Positions 26,364-33,473 of a DNA stretch of 64,000 nucleotides are shown here, in pieces; the first letter of the stretch is position 1, and each line of letters starts with the position of its first letter. Under the pieces are notes generated by a model that was not told where the DNA came from, did no database searches, and saw only the letters and a list, made by a program, of their open reading frames with translations. The DNA comes from Ruegeria_C sp041537925 (GTDB lineage Bacteria > Pseudomonadota > Alphaproteobacteria > Rhodobacterales > Rhodobacteraceae): assembly GCF_041537925.1 (NCBI RefSeq), contig NZ_JBGOSH010000004.1, positions 62,001 through 126,000 on the forward strand, read 5' to 3'. The position numbers and the translations under genes are program-made.

Positions 26364-26495
26364 GAAAATGGTTTCTCTTTGTATTTTCCTTGTGCCCGTT
26401 TTATCCGCTGGGGGCAGGGGCGCAAGCACTGGTGCGATCAAATGAGATTGCGGGATGCAACAGAACGCGGCGGATGCGCGCCGACAGGAGGCAGG

Positions 26496-27191
26496 ATGCG
26501 AACGGTTATTTTCGATCTGGATGGCACGCTGGCCGATACATCCGGTGACTTGTTGGAGGCGGCAAATGCCTGTTTCAGGATGATGGGCCATGGCGATGTG
26601 CTTCAACATGGCGCGGATGCGGGCGTTGCCCTGCGCGGCGGGCGGATGATGCTGACGCACGGGTTGCACCGGGTCGGTCAGTTCGATGCGGATACTGTCG
26701 ACAACTATTATCCGGTGCTGCTGGATGCCTATGCCGAGAAGATCGATGTGCACACCTTCCTCTACCCCTCGGCGATGGAGGCGGTCGAGCAGTTGAAATC
26801 AGCCGGATACGGGGTCGGTATCTGTACCAACAAGCCAGAGGGGCACGCCGATCTGCTGTTGCAGCGGCTTGGCATACGTGACGCCTTTGCCGCACTGGTG
26901 GGGGCCGACACGCTGCCGGTGCGCAAACCCGACCCCGCGCCCTTGCGTGAAACAGCAAAGCGCGCGGGCGGGCATCCAGATCTGTGCCTGCTTGTCGGTG
27001 ATTCCGATACCGACCGGGACACCGCGCGCGCAGCCGGAGTGCCATCGGTACTGGTGACATTCGGGCCGTCGGGCGAAGACATGGCGGCGCTGGAACCCGA
27101 GGCGCTATTGCATGATTTTGCGCATCTGCCGGATCTGGTGCCAGAGCTGATCGGCCATCCGGATGCCCCTGCTAAGGCCGCGCGGGCTTGA
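26496..27191 (+). CDS. gph: Phosphoglycolate phosphatase-like HAD hydrolase
   Basis: 231-residue HAD-superfamily phosphatase, probably removing phosphate from 2-phosphoglycolate. Motif I is DLDGTLADT with the nucleophile Asp7 and Asp9, motif II is GICTNKPEG (Thr), motif III is the Lys in VRKPDPAP, and motif IV is VGDSDTDRDTA. The cap domain lies between. The start is fixed by ACAGGAGG about 8 bases upstream of 26496. The next gene begins 31 bases after its stop. Confidence 0.88.
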   Translation: MRTVIFDLDGTLADTSGDLLEAANACFRMMGHGDVLQHGADAGVALRGGRMMLTHGLHRVGQFDADTVDNYYPVLLDAYAEKIDVHTFLYPSAMEAVEQLKSAGYGVGICTNKPEGHADLLLQRLGIRDAFAALVGADTLPVRKPDPAPLRETAKRAGGHPDLCLLVGDSDTDRDTARAAGVPSVLVTFGPSGEDMAALEPEALLHDFAHLPDLVPELIGHPDAPAKAARA

Positions 27192-27222
27192 CCGGGTCCG
27201 GCGCGCGCTTCACAAACGCCAC

Positions 27223-28416
27223 ATGGCAGAGAGATTCACCGGCAGTTTCACCCAGCAGGAACCGATTCCCGACGACGCCATCGCGGCGGCGCTTGACGTG
27301 CTGCAACACGGGCGGCTGCACCGCTATAACGTGGCCGAGGGCGAAGCGGGTGAGACCGCGTTGCTGGAACAGGAATTCGCCGCTTTGACCGGTGCGCGCT
27401 ACTGCCTTGCCGTGGCCTCGGGCGGCTATGCGATGGCGACGGCACTGAGGGCTTTAGGTGTCAAACCCGGTGACCGGGTGCTGTCCAATGCCTTCACGCT
27501 GGCGCCGGTGCCCGGGGCGATCGCCTCGGTAGGGGCGATCCCGGAATTTGTCGGCGTCACCGAGGATCTGACCATCGATCTGGACGATCTCGCGGCCAAG
27601 CTGGACCGCGCCAAGGTGCTGCTGCTCAGCCATATGCGCGGGCATATCTGTGATATGGATCGGCTGATGGCGATGTGCGATGCGGCGCAGGTCACGGTGA
27701 TCGAGGATTGCGCCCATACGATGGGCGCAAGTTGGCGCGATGTGTCCTCGGGGCGACACGGGGCGATGGGCTGCTATTCCTGCCAGACCTATAAGCATGT
27801 GAATTCCGGCGAAGGCGGCTTGCTGGTCACCGATGACGAAGAGCTTGCGGCGCGGGCTGTGATGCTGTCGGGGTCCTACATGCTCTATGGTCGTCACAAG
27901 GCGGCCCCGTCGCCAAAGGTGTTCGAGCGGGTCAAGTATCAGACCCCAAATATCTCGGGCCGGATGGACAATCTGCGCGCCGCGATTCTGCGCCCGCAAC
28001 TGCGCGATCTGGACGCGCAAGTAGCGCGCTGGAATGACCGCTACCGCGTTCTGGAAGAGGGGCTGCGCGACACTCCCGGCCTGATCGTGATCGAACGGCC
28101 AGAGGAAGAGAGTTATGTCGGCTCGTCGATTCAGTTCCTGTTACTCGACTGGCAGGACAGGGCGCTCTGTGATGTGATCGACCGCTGTGCCGCGCGTGGC
28201 GTGGAGTTGAAATGGTTCGGCGCGCCGGAACCGGTGGCCTTTACTTCGCGCTATGACAGTTGGCGATATGCACCGTCCGAGGCGATGCCAGCCACCGACC
28301 GCGTCCTGGCGGGCATAGTCGACATGCGCGTGCCGCTGACCTTCAGTACCGAGGATTGCGCCCTGATCGCAAGTATCATCCGCTCGGAAGTGACACGCGC
28401 CCATAACGCGACCTAG
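27223..28416 (+). CDS. DegT/DnrJ/EryC1/StrS-family PLP aminotransferase
   Basis: 397-residue PLP enzyme of the sugar-aminotransferase (DegT/StrS) fold. EDCAHTMGASW gives the PLP-contacting Asp, and CYSCQTYKHVNSGEGGLLVTDD holds the Schiff-base Lys at residue 191. The family usually transaminates nucleotide-linked keto sugars for surface polysaccharides, but no sugar-biosynthesis genes are adjacent, so the substrate is unknown. The start at 27223 (MAERFTGSF) is chosen; the ORF extends 20 codons upstream into the end of gph. Confidence 0.87.
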   Translation: MAERFTGSFTQQEPIPDDAIAAALDVLQHGRLHRYNVAEGEAGETALLEQEFAALTGARYCLAVASGGYAMATALRALGVKPGDRVLSNAFTLAPVPGAIASVGAIPEFVGVTEDLTIDLDDLAAKLDRAKVLLLSHMRGHICDMDRLMAMCDAAQVTVIEDCAHTMGASWRDVSSGRHGAMGCYSCQTYKHVNSGEGGLLVTDDEELAARAVMLSGSYMLYGRHKAAPSPKVFERVKYQTPNISGRMDNLRAAILRPQLRDLDAQVARWNDRYRVLEEGLRDTPGLIVIERPEEESYVGSSIQFLLLDWQDRALCDVIDRCAARGVELKWFGAPEPVAFTSRYDSWRYAPSEAMPATDRVLAGIVDMRVPLTFSTEDCALIASIIRSEVTRAHNAT

Positions 28417-28466
28417 CGCCGGTCCACGAACATGTTAGGCTGCCCATATTTGAGGGAGCTTTTGAC

Positions 28467-28946
28467 ATGGCAAAACCACAGCGCGGTGGGAAATCCGTTG
28501 ATCACAAAAAGGAAAAGATCAAGGTCACGACCGCGAAGGCCGATGAAAAGAAGAAATTTGCCGAAGAGGTGAAGAAGCGCAAACTGGCGATGACTTTGGT
28601 GAAACAAGCGGAAACCAAAGTGATCACCGCGATCAAGAACGCAAAGAAGGGCGAGGATGCCATCGAAAAGCTCGATGCCGGTATCCTGCAGATCGACAAC
28701 AAGATCGAGGCCCTGAAGGTTGAGCGTGAGAAGCGCCTGAAGCAGCGTCAGGAATTGCATACCAATGTGCAGCGCCTTGGCCGTGCCGCCGTGAAAGAGA
28801 TGCAACAGCATTACGCGCAGGTGAAAGTCAATGTGCCGGGGCAATTGCCGCCACCACCACCGGTGAATGTCGGGACGGCTGGATTTGTGATGCTGCTCGC
28901 CGCTTGGCCGGTGCTCTGGAAGAAGATCAAATCTAAACTGTCATGA
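28467..28946 (+). CDS. Lys-rich coiled-coil protein with C-terminal hydrophobic segment, unknown function
   Basis: 159 residues. The first 25 are strongly basic; residues about 30-115 are heptad-like Lys/Glu/Gln-rich helix (coiled coil); a Pro stretch (QLPPPPPVNV) follows, then a hydrophobic segment (TAGFVMLLAAWPVLW) and a basic tail, suggesting a cytoplasmic coiled coil tethered to the inner membrane. No family recognised. GGGAG lies about 14 bases before the start. Its stop is five bases before the first ivd operator-like palindrome. Confidence 0.75.
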   Translation: MAKPQRGGKSVDHKKEKIKVTTAKADEKKKFAEEVKKRKLAMTLVKQAETKVITAIKNAKKGEDAIEKLDAGILQIDNKIEALKVEREKRLKQRQELHTNVQRLGRAAVKEMQQHYAQVKVNVPGQLPPPPPVNVGTAGFVMLLAAWPVLWKKIKSKLS

Positions 28947-28951
28947 TGCCC

Positions 28952-28965
28952 TGAACGCCTGTTCA
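28952..28965. promoter_or_regulatory. Palindromic operator candidate, copy 1 (TGAAC-N4-GTTCA)
   Basis: TGAACGCCTGTTCA, a perfect inverted repeat (arms extend one more base to CTGAAC/GTTCAG). It sits just upstream of the -35 element of the ivd promoter and 49 bases, centre to centre, from copy 2. Confidence 0.6.
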
Positions 28966-28973
28966 GTTCTTCT

Positions 28974-29002
28974 TTGACGGGCGCAGTTGTGGATGTTATA
29001 TG
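28974..29002 (+). promoter_or_regulatory. Sigma-70-type promoter for ivd
   Basis: TTGACG (28974-28979), exactly 17-base spacer, TATATG (28997-29002), 36 bases before the ivd start codon. The right-hand operator overlaps the end of the -10 element and the expected start site, and the left-hand operator abuts the -35 element, a layout expected for repression. Confidence 0.6.
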
Positions 29003-29014
29003 AACACCCGTTCA
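29001..29014. promoter_or_regulatory. Palindromic operator candidate, copy 2 (TGAAC-N4-GTTCA)
   Basis: TGAACACCCGTTCA, same half-sites and spacing as copy 1 (consensus TGAACRCCYGTTCA). It overlaps the -10 element and transcription start region of ivd. The binding protein is not encoded in the window as far as I can see; the TetR at 4320 has a different half-site (TGTCA) in its own promoter. Confidence 0.6.
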
Positions 29015-29037
29015 ATAATCGAAAAGGGAGGCCAGCG

Positions 29038-30198
29038 ATGTTCAACGCGACCATGAAATTCGATCTGGGTGAGGACGTGAACGCCCTGCGCGAGATGGTC
29101 CATCGCTGGGCGCAGGAGCGGGTTCGTCCCATGGCGACGGAGATCGACGCCTCCAACAGCTTCCCAAACGAACTCTGGCGCGAAATGGGTGAGCTGGGCC
29201 TCTTGGGCATCACGGTTTCCGAAGAATATGGCGGCGCGGGGATGGGCTACCTTGCCCATGCGGTCGCGGTTGAGGAAATCGCGCGCGCCAGCGCTTCGGT
29301 CTCGCTGTCATATGGTGCGCATTCGAACCTCTGCGTGAACCAGATCAATCTGAACGGCTCCAAAGCGCAGAAAAGCAAATACCTGTCGGGCCTGCTTTCG
29401 GGCGACAAAGTGGGTGCACTGGCCATGTCCGAGGCGGGGGCGGGGTCAGACGTGGTGTCGATGAAACTGCGCGCCGAGAAACGCAACGACCACTACCGGC
29501 TGAACGGCAACAAATACTGGATCACCAACGGGCCGGACGCGGACACGCTGGTGGTCTACGCCAAGACCGACCCCGAGGCTGGACCAAAAGGTATCACCGC
29601 CTTTCTGATCGAGAAAGAGATGACGGGCTTTTCGACCTCACCGCATTTCGACAAGCTGGGGATGCGTGGCTCGAATACGGCTGAGCTGATCTTCGAGGAT
29701 GTCGAAGTGCCGTTCGAGAATGTGCTGGGCGAGGAAGGCAAGGGCGTGCAGGTGCTGATGTCGGGCCTTGATTATGAACGCGTCGTGCTGGCCGCCATCG
29801 GGCCGGGTATCATCGCAAGCTGCATGGATGAGGTCATGCCCTACATGGTCGAGCGCAAGCAGTTCGGCCAGCCGATTGGGAATTTCCAGCTGATGCAGGG
29901 CAAGATCGCCGACATGTATACCGCAATGAACTCCGCGCGCGCCTATGTCTACGAGGTCGCTAAGGCGTGTGACCGCGGGGATGTGACCCGGCAGGACGCC
30001 GCCGCCTGCTGTCTCTATGCCAGCGAGCAAGCCATGTCCCAGGCCCATCAGGCGGTGCAGGCGCTGGGCGGCGCGGGTTTCCTGGCGGACGCGCCGGTCA
30101 GCCGCATTTTCCGCGATGCCAAGCTGATGGAGATCGGCGCGGGCACGTCCGAGATCCGCCGGATGCTGATCGGTCGTGAACTGATGGGGGCGATGTGA
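29038..30198 (+). CDS. ivd: Isovaleryl-CoA dehydrogenase
   Basis: 386-residue FAD acyl-CoA dehydrogenase oxidising isovaleryl-CoA to 3-methylcrotonyl-CoA, the first committed step of the leucine pathway (liuA). Signatures: LAMSEAGAGSDVVSM and WITNGPDADTLVVYAKT (FAD/substrate loop), and the C-terminal GGAGFLADAPVSRIFRDAK. The catalytic base is Glu247 in GLDYERVVLA, the helix-G position characteristic of isovaleryl-CoA dehydrogenases rather than the usual position in short/medium-chain enzymes, which supports the specific call. The start MFNATMKFDLG has AAAGGGAGG upstream. It is first in the liu gene group, with a bracketed promoter. Confidence 0.93.
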   Translation: MFNATMKFDLGEDVNALREMVHRWAQERVRPMATEIDASNSFPNELWREMGELGLLGITVSEEYGGAGMGYLAHAVAVEEIARASASVSLSYGAHSNLCVNQINLNGSKAQKSKYLSGLLSGDKVGALAMSEAGAGSDVVSMKLRAEKRNDHYRLNGNKYWITNGPDADTLVVYAKTDPEAGPKGITAFLIEKEMTGFSTSPHFDKLGMRGSNTAELIFEDVEVPFENVLGEEGKGVQVLMSGLDYERVVLAAIGPGIIASCMDEVMPYMVERKQFGQPIGNFQLMQGKIADMYTAMNSARAYVYEVAKACDRGDVTRQDAAACCLYASEQAMSQAHQAVQALGGAGFLADAPVSRIFRDAKLMEIGAGTSEIRRMLIGRELMGAM

Positions 30199-30707
30199 TG
30201 CACCGGGCTTTGGGTGCTGCGGCAGTCGCCCTGCTTTGGGCCGCACCGGCGACGCAGGCGCAGGATTTGAATTTCTCGATCGCGGCGACGCAATCCTGCC
30301 TGGCGGCCACCTCCGATCCGGCGGCGCGTCGGGCCTGCGCGGGCAAAGCGGCTGAGGCCTGCATGGAGAACGATCCCTATGGCGAGACCACGGTGGGCAT
30401 GAGCTCTTGCCTCGATCAGGAGGTCAAGCAGTGGGATGGCTGGCTGAATGCGGCTTATGGCACCTTGCTGGCCAAGGCGCAGGCCTCGGATGAAGAGGCG
30501 GAAAAATGGGGCACCAGCGGGCCGAGGGTCACCCCGGCGCTGCGCGAAATGCAGCGCAAATGGATCGCCTATCGCGACACCACCTGTGATTTCGAGATAT
30601 CGCAATGGGGTGGTGGCAGCGGTACCGGTCCGGCCGGGCTGAACTGCCTGCTGCGGCTCACCGCCGATCAGGCGATCTATCTTGAACGGGCGTGGCTGGG
30701 TGAATGA
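30198..30707 (+). CDS. Exported LprI/DUF1311-type six-cysteine protein
   Basis: 169 residues with a Sec signal peptide (cleavage near TQAQD, residue 21/22). The mature domain has six Cys (34, 47, 55, 71, 130, 150), consistent with three disulfides, and the DUF1311 landmarks: SSCLDQEVKQWDGWLNAAYGTLLA, then LREMQRKWIAYRDTTC and NCLLRLTADQAIYLE. LprI-type proteins are periplasmic or surface, some inhibiting lysozyme. Translation is coupled to ivd: ATG at 30198 overlaps the TGA (a GTG one codon earlier is possible). Why it sits in a leucine-catabolic operon is unclear. Confidence 0.82.
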   Translation: MHRALGAAAVALLWAAPATQAQDLNFSIAATQSCLAATSDPAARRACAGKAAEACMENDPYGETTVGMSSCLDQEVKQWDGWLNAAYGTLLAKAQASDEEAEKWGTSGPRVTPALREMQRKWIAYRDTTCDFEISQWGGGSGTGPAGLNCLLRLTADQAIYLERAWLGE

Positions 30708-30723
30708 CCCATGACCACGCCCG
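30687..30723. terminator. Stable hairpin between convergent lprI-like and ompW genes
   Basis: Nine-base arms CGGGCGTGG / CCACGCCCG (30687-30695, 30715-30723), with a second inner stem TGGGT/ACCCA inside. It overlaps the stop codon of the lprI-like gene and lies 15 bases before the end of ompW. Neither strand has a T-run, so it is a bidirectional transcript-end hairpin rather than a classic intrinsic terminator. Confidence 0.5.
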
Positions 30724-30737
30724 CTAGGATCAATGGC

Positions 30738-31343
30738 TCAGAACCGGTGCACGTAGGACAGGCCAACCAACCAAGGGTCGATCTCGGCCTCGCCGATCTT
30801 GTTGCCATCCAGCTTGACGTCGGAATCGATGTCGAACCAGCGAACGTTCAGGCGCATCGCGCCCGCATCGGTGATCTGATAATCCACACCGGCCTGCAGC
30901 GAGATGCCCCAGGAATTGTCGATCTCCAGATCGCCCAGCGACGATTTCTCGTCAAAGAAGATGGTGTAGTTCAGGCCCGCACCCACATACGGGGTGAACT
31001 TGCTTTGGGTCGGGAAGTGGTAGTTCAGCGACAGGGTGGGCGGCAATTGCTTGGTGCTGCCGATCTTGCCGACGCCCGACAGCGACAGGTCGTGGTCAAA
31101 CGGGGTCGCAGCCAGCAATTCGATACCCAGATTGTCGCGGATGAAATATTCCGCGGTGAAGATCGGGCGGGTGTCGCTGCCGACATTCAGTTCGGTCCCG
31201 GCAACGGTGCCGTTGTCGGATTTGGGATCAAGGTAGCCAACACCAACACCAACGGTCCAGTCACCTTGCGATTGCGCAAGGGCGGGGCCGGCAATGGCTG
31301 CCATGGCGACAGCGGAGGTCAAAACGGCGGTTCTCAGTTTCAT
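30738..31343 (-). CDS. ompW: OmpW-family outer membrane protein
   Basis: 201-residue eight-stranded beta-barrel porin. The signal peptide MKLRTAVLTSAVAMAAIAGPALA is followed by QSQGDWTVGVGVGYLDP; the barrel shows alternating strands, LPPTLSLNYHFP, TPYVGAGLNYTIFF and a C-terminal aromatic (LVGLSYVHRF ends in Phe), as expected for BAM recognition. OmpW proteins carry small hydrophobic molecules across the outer membrane. Start at 31343. An FNR-type box lies 65 bases upstream, suggesting oxygen-linked control. It is convergent with the lprI-like gene and divergent from the acyl-CoA synthetase, interrupting the liu group on the opposite strand. Confidence 0.93.
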   Translation of the reverse strand: MKLRTAVLTSAVAMAAIAGPALAQSQGDWTVGVGVGYLDPKSDNGTVAGTELNVGSDTRPIFTAEYFIRDNLGIELLAATPFDHDLSLSGVGKIGSTKQLPPTLSLNYHFPTQSKFTPYVGAGLNYTIFFDEKSSLGDLEIDNSWGISLQAGVDYQITDAGAMRLNVRWFDIDSDVKLDGNKIGEAEIDPWLVGLSYVHRF

Positions 31344-31407
31344 GTGTCGTCTCTTGTCGTTGATTTGGGTGATGACTGTGTTGTTCCTGCCGCGCCGCAG
31401 AAACGCC

Positions 31408-31421
31408 CTGATCTGGATCAA
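31408..31421 (-). promoter_or_regulatory. FNR/FnrL-type box upstream of ompW
   Basis: On the ompW strand the site reads TTGATCCAGATCAG, matching the FNR consensus TTGAT-N4-ATCAA at nine of ten positions. Its centre is about 71 bases before the ompW start codon. ompW is a known FNR target in enterobacteria. It could also act on the divergent synthetase gene, 62 bases away. Confidence 0.6.
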
Positions 31422-31482
31422 GAAAACGCGGCTTGCCCGACGCGCAGTCGCGGCAAAACATCAATAAAAGCAGGGCAATGCG

Positions 31483-33015
31483 ATGGGTTTCTCTAGGCGC
31501 ATACCGGGGTTGCGCCCGGGTGGAGGCTGGGAGCTTCCCGACCACCTGAACATGGCGGATCAATGCCTTGCGCGGCCAGCAAACCGGGTGGCGATCATCG
31601 ACCTGACAGGGACGCAGCGGCGCGATACCTCTTACGGCGAACTTGCCTTGATGGCGGATGGCATCTCGCGAGCCCTCGCGGCCCGTGTCCAGCGTGGAGA
31701 TCGCGTCGGCGTGTTGCTGGGCCAGTCGCCCTGGTGTGCTGCGGCGCATCTGGCGATCTGGGCGCTGGGCGCGGTCTCGGTACCGCTGTTCAAGCTCTTC
31801 CAGCGCGACGCGCTGCGCAGCCGGATCGAGGATGCCGGGCTGGAGTTGGTGCTGACCGATGATGAAGGCGCTGATCTGCTCGGTGATCTGTCCACGCCTC
31901 TGATTGCGTCGGAGATCGGGCAGGATGGCCTTGCCGTGACGCGGGCTGAAACCGGTCCCGACGACCCGGCGGTGCTGATCTATACCTCGGGCACCACGGG
32001 CAAACCCAAAGGCGCGCTGCACGGGCACCGGGTGCTGACCGGCCACCTGCCGGGTGTGTCGATCAGCCATAACCATCTGCGCGCGGGTGATTGCCTCTGG
32101 ACCCCGGCCGACTGGGCCTGGATCGGCGGGCTCTTTGATGTGCTGATGCCGGGTCTGGCGCTGGGCATCCCGGTGGTGGCCGCACGGCTGGAAAAGTTCA
32201 GCCCGCAGGCCTGCGCCGATGTGATCGCGCGCGGTGGCGTGCGCAACGTGTTCTTCCCGCCCACAGCGCTGCGGATGTTGAAAGCGGCGGATCAGAACAT
32301 CCCCGACCTGCGCTCGGTCGCCTCGGGCGGCGAGCCACTGGGGGGTGAGATGCTGACTTGGGGGCAAAAGGCGTTCGGCCTGACGATCAACGAGTTCTAC
32401 GGCCAGACCGAGTGCAACATGGTTGTCTCTTCTTGCGCCGAGGATTTCCCCGCGCGCCCCGGCTGCATCGGGCAGCCGGTGCCGGGGCATGAAGTCGCCG
32501 TGCTCGACGCCAAGGGCCAGCCAACCGGGGAGGAGGGCGACGTGGCCATCCGGCGCGGCTCGGCCTCGATGCTGCTGGAATACTGGAACAACCCGCAAGC
32601 GACGGCCGAGAAATTCCGCGGCGACTGGCTGATCACCGGAGATCGCGGCATGTGGGAGGACGAGTATCTGCGCTTCTTGGGCCGCGAGGATGACGTGATC
32701 ACCTCGTCGGGCTACCGCATCGGCCCGTCCGAGATCGAGGATTGCCTGCTAACCCACCCGGCCGTGGCGACCGTGGGCGTTGTCGGTAAACCCGACCCGC
32801 TGCGTACCGAGATCGTCAAAGCTTATGTGGTGCTGAAACCCGGTACCGAGGTCACGGGTGCGGAGTTGCAGGAGTGGGTCAAAGCCCGTCTGGCGCAATA
32901 TTCCTACCCGCGCGAGGTGGCGTTTCTGGAGGAACTGCCGATGACGGTGACCGGGAAGGTTATTCGGAAGGAATTGAAGCAGCTCGCAACAAAAGAAACG
33001 GAGGTGCAGACATGA
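31483..33015 (+). CDS. AMP-forming acyl-CoA synthetase (ACSM-like)
   Basis: 510-residue ANL-superfamily ligase that activates a carboxylic acid to its CoA thioester. Core motifs: IYTSGTTGKPKGALHGHR (about residues 166-183), FYGQTECN, LITGDRGMWEDEYLRFLGR, SSGYRIGPSEIEDCLLTHP, and the catalytic Lys in GKVIRKELK near the C-terminus. Its length and motif style fit medium/short-chain synthetases. In a leucine cluster it could activate acetoacetate released by HMG-CoA lyase, or isovalerate taken up from outside; sequence alone does not decide. The divergent upstream region carries the FNR-type box. Its stop overlaps the start of the next small gene (ATGA). Confidence 0.88.
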   Translation: MGFSRRIPGLRPGGGWELPDHLNMADQCLARPANRVAIIDLTGTQRRDTSYGELALMADGISRALAARVQRGDRVGVLLGQSPWCAAAHLAIWALGAVSVPLFKLFQRDALRSRIEDAGLELVLTDDEGADLLGDLSTPLIASEIGQDGLAVTRAETGPDDPAVLIYTSGTTGKPKGALHGHRVLTGHLPGVSISHNHLRAGDCLWTPADWAWIGGLFDVLMPGLALGIPVVAARLEKFSPQACADVIARGGVRNVFFPPTALRMLKAADQNIPDLRSVASGGEPLGGEMLTWGQKAFGLTINEFYGQTECNMVVSSCAEDFPARPGCIGQPVPGHEVAVLDAKGQPTGEEGDVAIRRGSASMLLEYWNNPQATAEKFRGDWLITGDRGMWEDEYLRFLGREDDVITSSGYRIGPSEIEDCLLTHPAVATVGVVGKPDPLRTEIVKAYVVLKPGTEVTGAELQEWVKARLAQYSYPREVAFLEELPMTVTGKVIRKELKQLATKETEVQT

Positions 33016-33473
33016 AGACCCCATTGTTTTTTGTAACGCTGTTTTCGGCGAGTTTTGCCATGATGACTTTTGCCTCTGCAGACGATCCCAATCCGGTGGA
33101 CTGGGTGGATAGGTGTATGAAGAGCTCGAAGAACCAATTGGACTGGGTGAACGAAAGGGAGCGATGCCTAGATGTCATCTTATCATATTGCGAGTTCTCT
33201 CAGGAAAATCAGACATGTTTTCTTAGGCTTGCAACGGGTTTTGAGGATCGGGCGGATCGCATAATAGTCGACTTTCCAGACACCATAGATGCCGACGGCG
33301 TGCAAAAAGGTTTTTATGATCTTCGCTTGTCAATTTTGAGTGAATTGACCCCAGAAATTCAGTGCCAGAATGAAGGGTCACGAGTTTATTGTACAGCTCT
33401 GACCGCCATACAGAGATATCTCGCAGCCCAAACATTGACTGATTGGCTCGCAGAGCAAAGGGGTAAATCATGA
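33012..33473 (+). CDS. Exported six-cysteine protein, probable diverged LprI-like paralogue
   Basis: 153 residues, signal peptide with cleavage near FASAD (residue 23). The mature chain has six Cys at 35, 52, 60, 69, 118 and 127. Number, order and the exact C-x7-C pair (52/60) match the LprI-like protein at 30198-30707 (47/55), and an A..A.Q.YL-type helix follows the last Cys in both, so I infer homology. The gene is visibly A+T-richer than the flanking pathway genes. It is coupled on both sides: ATGA overlap with the synthetase stop and ATGA overlap with the mccB start. Function unknown. Confidence 0.7.
   Translation: MKTPLFFVTLFSASFAMMTFASADDPNPVDWVDRCMKSSKNQLDWVNERERCLDVILSYCEFSQENQTCFLRLATGFEDRADRIIVDFPDTIDADGVQKGFYDLRLSILSELTPEIQCQNEGSRVYCTALTAIQRYLAAQTLTDWLAEQRGKS

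Noticed and set aside
26364..26753. N-terminal extension of GlmU by 130 residues
   Set aside because: The extension overlaps gph in antisense and is unlike GlmU, which begins with a short strand before LAAGKGTRM.
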